From Forficula auricularia (Eukaryota > Arthropoda > Insecta > Dermaptera > Forficulidae): DNA of 64,000 nucleotides. The notes under the pieces were generated by a model, which was not told the origin of the DNA, made no database searches, and saw nothing but the letters and a program-made list of their open reading frames with translations. Positions 24,501 to 33,361 of the stretch are shown here, piece by piece. Numbering within the stretch: position 1 is the stretch's first letter; every line of letters begins with the position of its first letter. The stretch spans positions 62,001 to 126,000 of the forward strand of contig JALMQS010000916.1 in NCBI GenBank assembly GCA_024734495.1, written 5' to 3'. A program made the position numbers and the translations under genes.

Positions 24501-27500
24501 ATTAAATATTCACTGTCAAAACTCATTAAGGACGTTCCCTAATATAGCTCAGATGCAGTTCGCTCTTTCCCCTACTCTCACATGCGCAGAAAAGTAAAAA
24601 TATTTTCACTGCGTCGTTTCTTGGATCTGGCAACATTGCGTTCTTACCGACGCTAAAAGACAAAGAATTAAAAAAAAAAAAAAAAAAAAAACACTTGCAT
24701 GAAACAGCTCAATCCTAAATTCCAGATGAGAACTGTATAGTTAGGTTTTAGATATGGAAAAATTGAGTGATTTTAGTGCTACGTTGCCAAGTCGCCATCT
24801 CTCACTTGACATGCCATGAGAGAAAAAATGAAAACCATCAAAAGTACCTAACTTTTAACATTTTTCATACAAAACGAATACCGCTTGATAAAATTATTTT
24901 AACAGGAAAATATTTGTTTTATCTTCAGTTAATAATTCTCAGTTTTTCAAAATATTATCAAGAAAATTACGATTGTTATTTAATGAAATAGTCGCTTTAA
25001 CATCAATCGGGAAAGGGTTCGCGTGTTAAATATGCAAATTTCAATAGTCAATATTTACAAATTTAGTGTCGCAAGGACTATTGAAAAAAATTTCTACGTA
25101 TAAAGAACACTTATAAATATGTATATTCAATGTTTTAAAAGGATTGCAAGAAAATCGATTTATTAGGGAACCTCCTTAAGTCGAAATTCGAAGCCGACAC
25201 TTTCAATACACCAATTGAACTTCTTTAACAATTCTTTCATTTGAAACGAAAAAATAGCTCAAATTTTCCTTGCTAATCTCAAAAATTTGCCGAAAATGTT
25301 ATTTAAAACATTTTTTGTATAATAATTACTACTATTTTAAACTCAATAATCTGAAATTTATTTTTACTATTCACGTTCGACTTAACAAATTTTGAAAAAA
25401 TAAATAAATAAAAAGCATATAATCATAATTCATGGTGTAACAATATATATTACTTTGAAATTTTATAATAGGAAAATAAGAACAAGTTTTTATGTGTGAC
25501 TTTTTTATTTATCATCTATTTATAGGCTGATAAATAAAGTCACACATAAAAACTTGTCCTTATTTTCCTATTATAAACTTTCAAATTAATACAAATTATG
25601 GACGGAAATGATAATAATAATACGAATCCTCTATCATCATTCTTGACTGTCTATGTCGCGTTAAACAATATTTTATTATATAACATTTAAATTTACAATT
25701 TTTTAATATTTTTGTTTGCTTTTCAATAAAATTATTATTATTTTTTTTAACTATTAAGAAAACTAATAAAAATCGTTTAAAATATACTTGAACAAGTAAA
25801 GTAAATTTATTATTATAATAATTGGCTTTTTTTTCTAGGCTAAAGAGGCAACAGGAGCCACTGCTTCTGTTATTTATGTGCCATCGCCAGGAGCTGCAAA
25901 AGCCATCGAGGAGGCCATGGACGCTGAGATCCCTCTTGTTGTTTGTATCACAGAGGGTGTTCCTCAGCATGATATGGTCAAAGTTAAAAATAAATTACTT
26001 AGACAGGGCAAAACTCGATTAATTGGTCCAAATTGCCCAGGAATTATTGCTCCAGAGAAAGTAAGATGAATATCTTTTAATTGATCTTATATTCTTTACA
26101 TAGACATTTCTATTCTATTTTTATATTCCTTAGTTGTTTATGTAAGCAATTTGTATTTTTATTATAATGATTTTCAAATTCTTTTTGAATACTATGAAAA
26201 GTTAGTTCGTGATTCCAAATTACTAATGGTCTTTTAAGGTAGTTGTTTCGCGACAATACAAGCAAAAAGTTAATGAGTATATAGAACAGTCAATAAGGAT
26301 TCATAATTCATGAGCCCAAAACTTTTTGCTGTTTATGTACCACTACTAGCCAATCCCGTGCTCGTTTGACAAATCTGGCAACACTGTCCGAGCTTGTATA
26401 TATTTTATGATAGAAATTTCCGTTAAAGTAGTACATTATAAAAGGAGATTTATAAAACAAAAAGTTCTTAATAGGCGATTGAAAGCTCTTGCGACAATGG
26501 CTGAAGCGAAAAAACGTCAAAAAATTTACTAAAGTTAACTCACTTTTTAGGTTAAATAAATGCGTTGTTGCCAGCTTGTTTTTAGTGTAAATTTTTCTTA
26601 ATACATTTTTCATTATTTATTCATTATTATCTCATTACTGTGTTGTAACTATGAATCAAAATTGTCTTAAAATATGTATTAGTTATTGTTTAATGTTGGT
26701 TTAGTTTTTAATGACAATGGTAAGAAGAGTTTCTTGATTATAATTAAATATGTATGTAAACTTTCCGATACCCTATATAGTGCAATGTATAAGAGTCTGA
26801 AAAACTCTATCTTCGGAATTTAATATCTCCGGAACTATATTGTTCATCAATTTCGTTTTGCCACCAATCGATACAGAAGTATTTAAATAATAATCCTAAG
26901 AAAACCTATATGGTGAAACAACTACCTTGAAGCATTGGTTAGGTATTATTATTTATCCTCATTAGGACTGAAATCCGGAGATGTAAATGTTTATTTAAAG
27001 TATTATTTAAATGACTAGAAGAAATCTATATATTGATTATTTATTATTTAATATGATTAATAAATAAAAAATTAAAAATCCCAAGTATATATTTGTAATT
27101 TTAGTTTTATTTGAAATCACATTTTCTATTTATTGTGGCTTCAGGACATAAGGTCTCAAATTAAATAAATGCCCTTTCATACTACGCTATATACCATATT
27201 ATATTAATTTTATTTATCTAAATAATTAATTAACCAAATGTCTTTGAATTTCAGTGCAAAATTGGTATAATGCCTGGAAATATTCACAAAGCAGGATGTG
27301 TGGGTATTGTTTCGCGATCCGGTACTCTAACATACGAGGCTGTACAACAAACAACAGAAGTAGGCCTAGGACAATCGATGTGCATCGGTATCGGCGGGGA
27401 TCCTTTTAATGGAACTGACTTTATTGATTGTATGGAAGTCTTCCTTAATGATCCTGAAACTAAAGGAATTATAATCTTAGGTGAAATTGGTGGTGTAGCA

Positions 27501-30500
27501 GAAGAAAAAGCGTCAGAATTTCTTTTAAAACATAATACAGTAAGAGAAAATTTACTAAGATAATTGAATTAACTGTAGAGGAGAAATTCAAGAAAATTCA
27601 TCATTTATTTTATGTTTTAGGGTCCAAATGCTAAACCGGTTGTTAGCTTCATTGCCGGCATCACCGCTCCACCTGGCCGTCGAATGGGTCACGCAGGAGC
27701 TATTATTTCTGGTGGAAAGGGAGGCGCTCAAGATAAAATTAACGCACTAGAAAAGGTAAATGTTTATCTAGTTCAGTGATTCTTAACCATTGTAGCGCGG
27801 AACTTCACTGCTAAGCAGTGGTCCCTCCCGAATTGATTTTTTTTTTTTTTTTTTTTTTACAATTGACACTACATTTAATCTAAATATTTATTTGATCATA
27901 TGAACTGAAGAGGTAGTAACATTTTACAGGATGCAGAATGTCCTATGATAATTTTATAGGTACATCAATCAATAAACCAAATGAAATACTATTAATTTAT
28001 TTTATTGTTAAGTGTGCCGTCAAATTTTTAAATTATTAAAAGTGTGCCGTGACGCAAAAAAGGTTGAGAATAACTGATCTAGTTCTTTATTTTATTATTA
28101 GTAATTATAATTATGTCACCACAAATAAACTTAATAACTGTGCATATAATTTTTTTTGGCATTTTATTTATAAGTATTAGGTTGATGCATAATTATGGAA
28201 CGTTTTTTAAAAATATTTTAATTCAGCAAAAACAATAATAAAATTTAACAAAAACATGTTTAAATGATTATTCGGGAACGTATTCACCATCTACTTCAAT
28301 AACTGCTTCCAATTTGTTTGGCAGTCGGTCGATTCCACGGGCGAAGTAGTCACGATTCTTGGAGGCAATCCACGCTTTGACATCGGCCACCAAGTCATCC
28401 AAATCGTCGTAGATCTTAGTCTTTTGCCAGTTTTTCAAAGAGCGGTTGATGTGATAGTCCGTCGGTGCTTCGGTCGGTGAGTACGGCGGATGTGGGAGGA
28501 GATCCCAGCCCTTATTGGCGATGAATTCGACGACCCGGCGCTCAACATGTGGACGTGCGTTATCGTGATGGAACACGATGTGGTTCTTTTTGCGCGGTCT
28601 TTTCGCCTCTCAGCCTTGTTGTTGTCGGAGAGTTCGTGGGGGACCCATCCAGCCAATTTCCATACCTTGCCAAGCTTTTTGAGGCGTCGAACGATCGTTG
28701 GTTGGTCGACATTGAAGTCTGCAGCCAGCATTCGTGTTGTAAGGCTTTCATCCTCTTCCACGGCTGTCAGAAGTGCCTGATCATCAAAATCCGATGGCCG
28801 ACCTCTTCCTTCTTTATCCTCCAAACTAGTGTCACCTGATTTGAAACGGGCAAACCACTTCCGTACTGCACTATCAGTAATTGTTCCTTCGCCAAAAAGT
28901 TCGTTGAGATCGCGAAATGACTGTGCTGCCTTCCATCCTTTCTCGTAGTGGTAGAGCATAATATGACGAATACGAATATGGTTTTCGACACGCATTTTTA
29001 TTAACTATAAATAGAGAAGATTGTTTTTATAAAAAAAATAAACAAAACGCCATTTTTGGCTAAAGAAAAACGCGCCAATACAAACGTTCCATAATTATGC
29101 ATCAACCTAATATAAAGAAAATTAATAAAAATTTGAGAAAAGAAACCGAAAATAAATAGAATGAATAAAATTGGTCAAAAAACCATTTTCTATTATCTAT
29201 TATTATAATTTAAATTACTTAGTTTTTTGAGTATAAGTGCCTGCAGCACCGAGCGATGCTCGATAACTTTTTGCCTCTATGGTAAATAGCTTAATAACTC
29301 ATGACACTTGATAAGTACACCAATTTAAAAAAAAAAAAAATCGTTAGCGCTGTTTTTGAGAAAAAGACGAAAAATCTTTCATGTAAATGCCAACTTCCGG
29401 TGTTCCGATTTCAAGGAAAAGTTTCCTGTACTTCTAGCCTATATCGAGCTTAAGTTTCGAATTTCGTAGCTCTGAGATTTATGGTTGCGAAACGCAGGGG
29501 GGTACATTCTTACGTACGTAAACATTAACTTCCGGTACTTCTATTTTAGCCAAAATCTTCTAGTAATTCTTGTAGCCTATAGATAGCTTAAGTTTCAAAT
29601 TTCGAGGCTCTGCGACTTACCGAAGACGAGATATGAATGATTAAAATATTTATTTTGCGCCATGATTAATTTACACCTCCTTCCTTTTATTTCAATCGGA
29701 TTTAAATTTATACACGACTAATAACTCATGAGACTTGATAAGAACACCAATTTTTAGCGAAACTTAACTATGTATATTTAATAATATAAGATTTATTTGA
29801 TCTGATAAGTTGATCGCGTAACTATTTACTCCATAGGTTTAAAAATATTCCCGAATCTTGTTCAGGTGGTGGATTTTCCATTAGGCTATTTAGAATGAAA
29901 CCTACGACGGCAAAATTTTCAGCGGAAATTCTTGGTTAAGGCGCGGCGACTCAGACAGCTATAAATTTGTTGGCTGATGGAATTATTAAATAATAATTAC
30001 ACAAAAATGTTAAACTAAAAATGTGTAAAATCATGAGGAACAATGTTTTTTTTAATTAAAGTTATTTAATTGTTTTGAGAAAAGTGGGAAGGGGTATATT
30101 GTTGTATTTTTATAATTTGATAGAGAAGTAAAATCTCCAGAGGTACAAATACTATACTCGAAGACACAAAAAGATGGATTTGAAATAATCTCCAAGCTAT
30201 CAAGGTCGTTAAATTAATCAAATTAATTGATAAAAAGCAACTAGTTCCTAACTTAAGATTATATTTGAAAAAAATAGGTGGCACAATATTTCAGCTTAAA
30301 GATGAAGCAGTCCCAGGCTAAATGGACACTTTCATACGTTTCAGTCTCATTCTGCTTCGGAAACATTGTATATTTATAAATCACTTCACTGTTATTTTAT
30401 ATTTTATCCTTTTAGAAAATTAAATATTTTTTGAATTTAAGGACGTTCCCTAATATAGCTCAGATCCATCCAGTTCGCTCTTTCCCCTTCTCTCACATGC

Positions 30501-31304
30501 GCAGAAATGCAAAAATATTTTCACTGCGTCGTTTCTCGGATCTGGCAACATTGAATTCTTACGAATGCTAAAAGACAAAGAATAAAAAAAACAAAAACTT
30601 CATGAAACAGCTCAATGGGAAATTTCAGATGAGAACAGTATAATTAGATTGAGAGAATTAGCTAAAAATCTCAAATGCACAACTGCAGAAGTTTTTTAGA
30701 TATGAAAAATTTAGTGCGACGTTGCAAAGTCGCCACCTTTCACTTGCCATGCCATGAGAGAAAAAATGAAAACGATCAAAAGTACCCAACTTTTAACATT
30801 TTTCAGACAACACGAATACCGCTTGATACAATTATTTTAACAGAAAAATATTTGTTATATCTTCAGTTAATGATTCTCAGTTTTTCAAAATAATTTCAAG
30901 AAAATTACGATTGTTATTTAATGAAACAGTCGCTTTAACATCAACCGGGATATAGGGTTCGCTTGTTAAATATGCAAATTTCAATGGTCAATATATACAA
31001 ATTTAGTCCCGAAAGGATTATTGAATAAAATTTCTACGTTTAAAGGACACTTATAAATATGTGTATTCAAAGTTTTAAAAAGATTTCAAGAAAATCAATT
31101 TATTAGGAAACGTCGAGAAAAACTTATCTAATATTTGCTAATTGAAAATTAATGGTGTAAATAATTATTTCAAAATAATGTTGGATAATTTCAGTATTTC
31201 TTATATTACATTTTTTTTTTCAGGCTGGCGTCATAGTCACAAGGAGTCCTGCTTTAATGGGTAAAGAGTTACTCAAAGAAATGAAGAAAAAAGGATTGGC
31301 CTAA
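18551..31304 (+). CDS. SUCLG1: Succinyl-CoA ligase [ADP/GDP-forming] alpha subunit, mitochondrial
   Basis: Six coding exons join in phase: 18551-18587, 24224-24456, 25839-26060, 27255-27539, 27621-27755 and 31224-31304, giving 330 codons (the human protein is 346). The enzyme acts in the mitochondrial matrix in the citric acid cycle: succinyl-CoA + NDP + Pi gives succinate + CoA + NTP. The alpha subunit binds CoA and carries the phosphohistidine, and pairs with an ATP- or GTP-specific beta subunit. Visible are a short N-terminus with Arg and Lys but no acidic residue (likely targeting peptide, about residues 1-30), the CoA-binding loop [10 protein letters not shown] at about 46-55, LIGPNCPG near 150, and [10 protein letters not shown] with the active-site His at about 283. 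All splice sites are GT/AG. AATAAA at 31551-31556 is a likely poly(A) signal. Introns 1, 2, 3 and 5 hold transposons. Confidence 0.95.
19654..20690 (+). mobile_element. Helitron-like element with a nested palindromic MITE
   Basis: Starts TCTTATCTTATTATATTA and ends with the hairpin CCGAGCATCGCTC followed by CAGTTACTAGT. It shares its interior with 13757-14447 (GGTTCTCGAAAACGGCTC, TTCACAGGTGGTTGTCTCGA). A purine-rich block (about 20490-20625) precedes the hairpin. A separate MITE is inserted at 19695-19916. It lies in SUCLG1 intron 1. Confidence 0.65.
19695..19916. mobile_element. Palindromic MITE nested in the Helitron-like element
   Basis: A near-perfect hairpin with ends ATATGTTAACGTTAGATG and CATCTAACGTTAACATAT and a second shared block (GTTTTGATACTGAACCAA side). 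Related Helitron-like copies lack it. Confidence 0.75.
21360..21655 (-). mobile_element. tRNA-derived SINE, second family, copy 1
   Basis: On the minus strand it starts with GAGGCGACTGTGGGTCAGTG (A box) and has a B-box-like GGTTCGAGACT about 55 bp later, with the tail running to TTGAAGAAGAAG. The + strand copy at 58408-58675 matches over about 270 bp. Confidence 0.7.
21660..22577. other. Intronic DNA, nothing recognised
   Basis: Part of SUCLG1 intron 1. AT-rich, no clear element or exon. Confidence 0.4.
22586..22735 (+). mobile_element. 150 bp hAT-type MITE, copy 1
   Basis: Starts CGAGGGGTGTACCGCGACC and ends TCGCGGTTCACCCCACT, with the target duplication CTGTAGAT on both sides (22578-22585, 22736-22743). 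Same family as 23563-23702 and 45671-45829. Confidence 0.88.
23499..23750. repeat. Hairpin element carrying an inserted MITE
   Basis: CCTAGTAGCACAATGTTTC at the left is matched in reverse complement at the right (GGAACATTGTGCTACTAGG). The MITE at 23563-23702 with its target duplication sits in the middle. Confidence 0.75.
23563..23702 (-). mobile_element. 140 bp hAT-type MITE, copy 2
   Basis: Same family as 22586-22735 in opposite orientation, with ends CGAGGGGTGATCCGCG and CGCGGTTCACCCCTCG. The target duplication is ATAGGCTC (23555-23562, 23703-23710). Confidence 0.9.
24224..24456 (+). CDS. SUCLG1: SUCLG1 exon 2
   Basis: Follows a TTCTAG acceptor and ends at GAG before GTAGGA. It encodes the end of the targeting region and the Rossmann-type CoA-binding start ([13 protein letters not shown], then [11 protein letters not shown] and LPVFNTVKE). 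An AG at 24227-24228 could serve as an alternative acceptor. Confidence 0.95.
24530..25175. mobile_element. Non-autonomous element with TTAA target sites, copy 1
   Basis: Inverted ends GGACGTTCCCTAATA and TATTAGGGAACCTCC are each flanked by TTAA (24526-24529, 25176-25179), as in piggyBac-type insertions. No transposase. A copy lies at 30441-31110. It sits in SUCLG1 intron 2. Confidence 0.7.
25453..25587. mobile_element. Palindromic MITE in SUCLG1 intron 2
   Basis: Near-perfect hairpin of about 135 bp. Left-arm AGTTTTTATGTGTGACTTT pairs with AAAGTCACACATAAAAACT of the right arm. Confidence 0.75.
25839..26060 (+). CDS. SUCLG1: SUCLG1 exon 3
   Basis: Acceptor TTTTCTAG, donor GTAAGA. It encodes [14 protein letters not shown], then [13 protein letters not shown] and [14 protein letters not shown], all hallmark segments of the CoA-binding domain. 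Confidence 0.97.
26236..26927. mobile_element. Non-autonomous DNA element (AGGTAGTTGTTTC ends), full copy
   Basis: Ends AAGGTAGTTGTTTC and GAAACAACTACCTT enclose about 690 bp without a gene. An inverted-orientation copy fills 53103-53793 in the radial spoke gene, and an end fragment lies at 41192-41347. It is in SUCLG1 intron 3. Confidence 0.75.
27255..27539 (+). CDS. SUCLG1: SUCLG1 exon 4
   Basis: Acceptor TTTCAG, donor GTAAGA. It encodes [33 protein letters not shown] and IILGEIGG, the core of the ligase domain. Confidence 0.97.
27621..27755 (+). CDS. SUCLG1: SUCLG1 exon 5 with the active-site histidine
   Basis: Acceptor TTTTAG, donor GTAAAT, phase 0 both sides. It encodes [20 protein letters not shown]. 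The histidine after RRMG is the residue phosphorylated during catalysis in this family. Confidence 0.97.
27774..28076. mobile_element. hAT-type element, 303 bp, with 8 bp duplication
   Basis: Ends CAGTGATTCTTAACC and GGTTGAGAATAACTG, flanked by ATCTAGTT at 27766-27773 and 28077-28084. It starts 18 bp inside SUCLG1 intron 5, close to the donor site. Confidence 0.88.
28180..29107 (-). mobile_element. mariner element with internally deleted transposase
   Basis: Near-perfect terminal inverted repeats (GGTTGATGCATAATTATGGA at the left, its complement at the right) sit in TA target sites (28178-28179, 29108-29109). The enclosed transposase gene runs on the minus strand. The element is a deletion derivative located in SUCLG1 intron 5, antisense to the gene. 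Confidence 0.92.
28268..28995 (-). pseudogene. mariner transposase lacking its first catalytic region
   Basis: ATG at 28995. The N-terminal half is intact: two helix-turn-helix regions, then the WVPHEL motif near residue 117. After KDRAK the frame shifts and resumes at [10 protein letters not shown]. The stretch that normally holds the first catalytic aspartate (around GDEKW) is deleted, roughly 100 or more residues by comparison with other mariners. The second Asp (HHDNARPH) and third Asp (YSPTEAPTD) remain, 34 residues apart as in D,D34D mariners. The stop is at about 28268. It cannot code for an active enzyme but its ends could still be mobilised. Confidence 0.9.
29239..29790 (-). repeat. 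Helitron-like family, two partial copies in a row
   Basis: Begins with the family hairpin (CACCGAGCGATGCTCGATAA) and contains two serial segments with ACTTCCGG and AAGTTTC(G/A)AATTTCG blocks. Termini are eroded. Confidence 0.5.
30441..31110. mobile_element. TTAA-type non-autonomous element, copy 2
   Basis: Same family and orientation as 24530-25175. The left end GGACGTTCCCTAATA follows TTAA. The right end has decayed (TATTAGGAAACGTC). It ends about 110 bp before SUCLG1 exon 6. Confidence 0.7.
31224..31304 (+). CDS. SUCLG1: SUCLG1 exon 6 and stop
   Basis: Acceptor TTTTTCAG. Encodes [20 protein letters not shown] and a lysine-rich end, with TAA at 31302-31304. Confidence 0.95.
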   Translation, partial: AGVIVTRSPALMGKELLKEMKKKGLA

Positions 31305-31309
31305 ATTTT

Positions 31310-32230
31310 TAATCTTATTTAGATAAATTATATACAAAAATATATATATATATATTATATAAATATAAATATTTCACATCATCTTGTAGTCTTTCTATGT
31401 ATATATATATATATTATTAAAAATTTAGAAAACGCCCATTTGAAACATTCAACTCAAGTCCAAAATGTCCAAATCTATTTATTATGTACTAAACTGTTAT
31501 TTTGATATATATCTCTGTTCATCTTATATCATTTTTAACATTAATTTATAAATAAAATTATTATTTTATAATCATATAAATAATTATAGAAAGTATAAAT
31601 ATATATATATATACAATATTCCATCAATTGAAAAAAAGCTTAAATTTAAAATTTTTTATATTTATTTAATTTATTTTTTAAAAAAATTTTCTTTCCTTAT
31701 ATAAAAATTAAGAAATCTTATTTATTTAATTAATTGTTGAAAACAAATTATATATAATAAAATTGTTAATGAAATATTATTAGTTGATCCATCACCCCCA
31801 ACTTATAAATTGAATCATCTTTTGTTTAACATATTTTAAAGAATTTTATTTAAGAAAATGTTTGAAATCAAGGCATAAATCAAACAAAGATTTAATTTGA
31901 TTATAAAGCAATATAACATATATTAAAGTTTTTTTCTACAAATATTTCTTGATTATTCATAAATTCACTCTACGCTGGATAATTCATTCGAATAGAAGAA
32001 TACCATGTTTCATGTTCCAATTTCCGTAAAAAAAGAAATAAATGAAAAAAGTGCCTGTGGTTGCGGATCTTGAACAAAGATAGTCGGTCATGGGAAATAG
32101 GAAAGCAAGAAGTGAGTTCCAGTCCCTAGAAGTCGCTGGCAAATGTGTTGGTTCGATATCTACCTAATTTGACTAGAAGGGATGTTGAGATCATTAAATT
32201 TAACTCGTCAGATCAAGTACCATGGTAGTA
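31310..32230. other. 3' flank of SUCLG1 and intergenic spacer
   Basis: Contains TATATA microsatellites and the poly(A) signal AATAAA at 31551. Around 32090-32190 is a scrap of the LINE 3' end family (better copy at 45235-45470). Confidence 0.5.
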
Positions 32231-32235
32231 TCTAT

Positions 32236-32612
32236 TAGGTTGTTTCAAAAGTTTTGTCAGTTTTTATGAGTCTACTTTAAACTCTAATATCTCAGTGAAT
32301 ACTTATTCAATTTAATCGAAATAAGCGCCATTTGAATCAGTGCACTTTTGCCAACGTAACACAAGTCTATTAATTCCGCCGGCATAAAAATTGGGTGCTT
32401 GGGATTCGATGAAGTCGACGAAGGCTGTTTTTGCCTGGTCCTGATTGGCGAAGGTTCTACCGGTGTGAAAGCTATCGAAGTGCTTGAAAAGATGATAGGT
32501 TGGCGAGAGGTCTGGGGAGTATGGTGGGTGAGGCATAACTTCGACGCTCAATTCGTTTAATTTTCGGACGGTGATTTGTGAAACGTGCGGACGGGCGTTG
32601 TCGTGGAGTAGT
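32236..32612 (-). pseudogene. mariner transposase, C-terminal fragment
   Basis: Minus strand from HDNARPHV (about 32605) through HPPYSPDLSP to a stop at 32312, then toward a terminal-repeat-like ATTAGGTTGTTTCAAAAGTT at 32236. The third catalytic position reads SPTYHLF where mariners have an aspartate, so it is inactive. The N-terminal half is absent. Confidence 0.85.
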
Positions 32613-32639
32613 AATATAATACTAGACTAGAAATGCAAA

Positions 32640-32850
32640 AACTAACCACTCAAAAAAAAAGGGGGGAGGGGTCAAAAATGAAAATTCCAGCCCGTTGGAC
32701 CAAACTCAACCAAATTTTGTATACATATTCTGTGGGCTCCCAAAATGCTAGAAATGTAAAAACTAACCACCCAAAATGGGGGGTTGGGTCAAAAATTAAA
32801 ATTCTATCCCTTTGGACCAACGGGCTTCCTCATAGCTTACAAAAAGAAGA
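32640..32850. repeat. Repeat shared with 10886-11000
   Basis: Contains two serial units with GGGTCAAAAATGAAAATTC-like text and the CCAACGGGCTTCCTCATAGC block found inverted near 10900. Confidence 0.5.
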
Positions 32851-32853
32851 AAA

Positions 32854-33062
32854 ATCTCAACCAAAACATTCTGTGAAAAAACAGGCCAAGTTCGAAAAAG
32901 AAAAGAAATCTAGCCTGTAGCCAAGTTAAATTCGCCAAAAATAATTAAGTTGAGAAAATAGTAGATCTCTCAACTTAATTATTCTTGGCGAATTTAACTT
33001 GGCTACAAGCTATATTTCACTTCTTTTTCAACCTTGATCTGTTTTTTCACAATGTTTTGGTT
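32854..33062. mobile_element. Foldback MITE, copy 2
   Basis: Same hairpin as 10689-10885 (ends AATCTCAACCAAAACATT and complement, centre TAGATCTCTCAACTTAATTA). Confidence 0.75.
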
Positions 33063-33341
33063 CTTTTTCTTCTTTTTTCTGTAATAACTTCCCTTATATA
33101 CCTACATATAAAATTATATCTTTGAGAAGAGCCATATTTCATCTTTCAAAAGTTCAAACAAATCATCACATTCTTTTTCTTTAAATCTATTTTTTGAACT
33201 ATTATTTATAATTATAATGATAAAAAAAAATAAATAGATTGATAGTAACATTAAATAGTGACTTTTTCACGGCAAGAGAGAATCTTACATTTATTATTAT
33301 TATTGCCTTGAAATGATAAACATTTGAATTTAAATATTAAT

Positions 33342-33361
33342 ATGAGTAAAAGTAGTAAAAG
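33342..33361 (+). CDS. RSPH4A: RSPH exon 1
   Basis: ATG and six serine/lysine-rich codons, ending AG before the consensus donor GTAAGT. The phase matches exon 2. The choice of ATG rests on this match. Confidence 0.75.
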
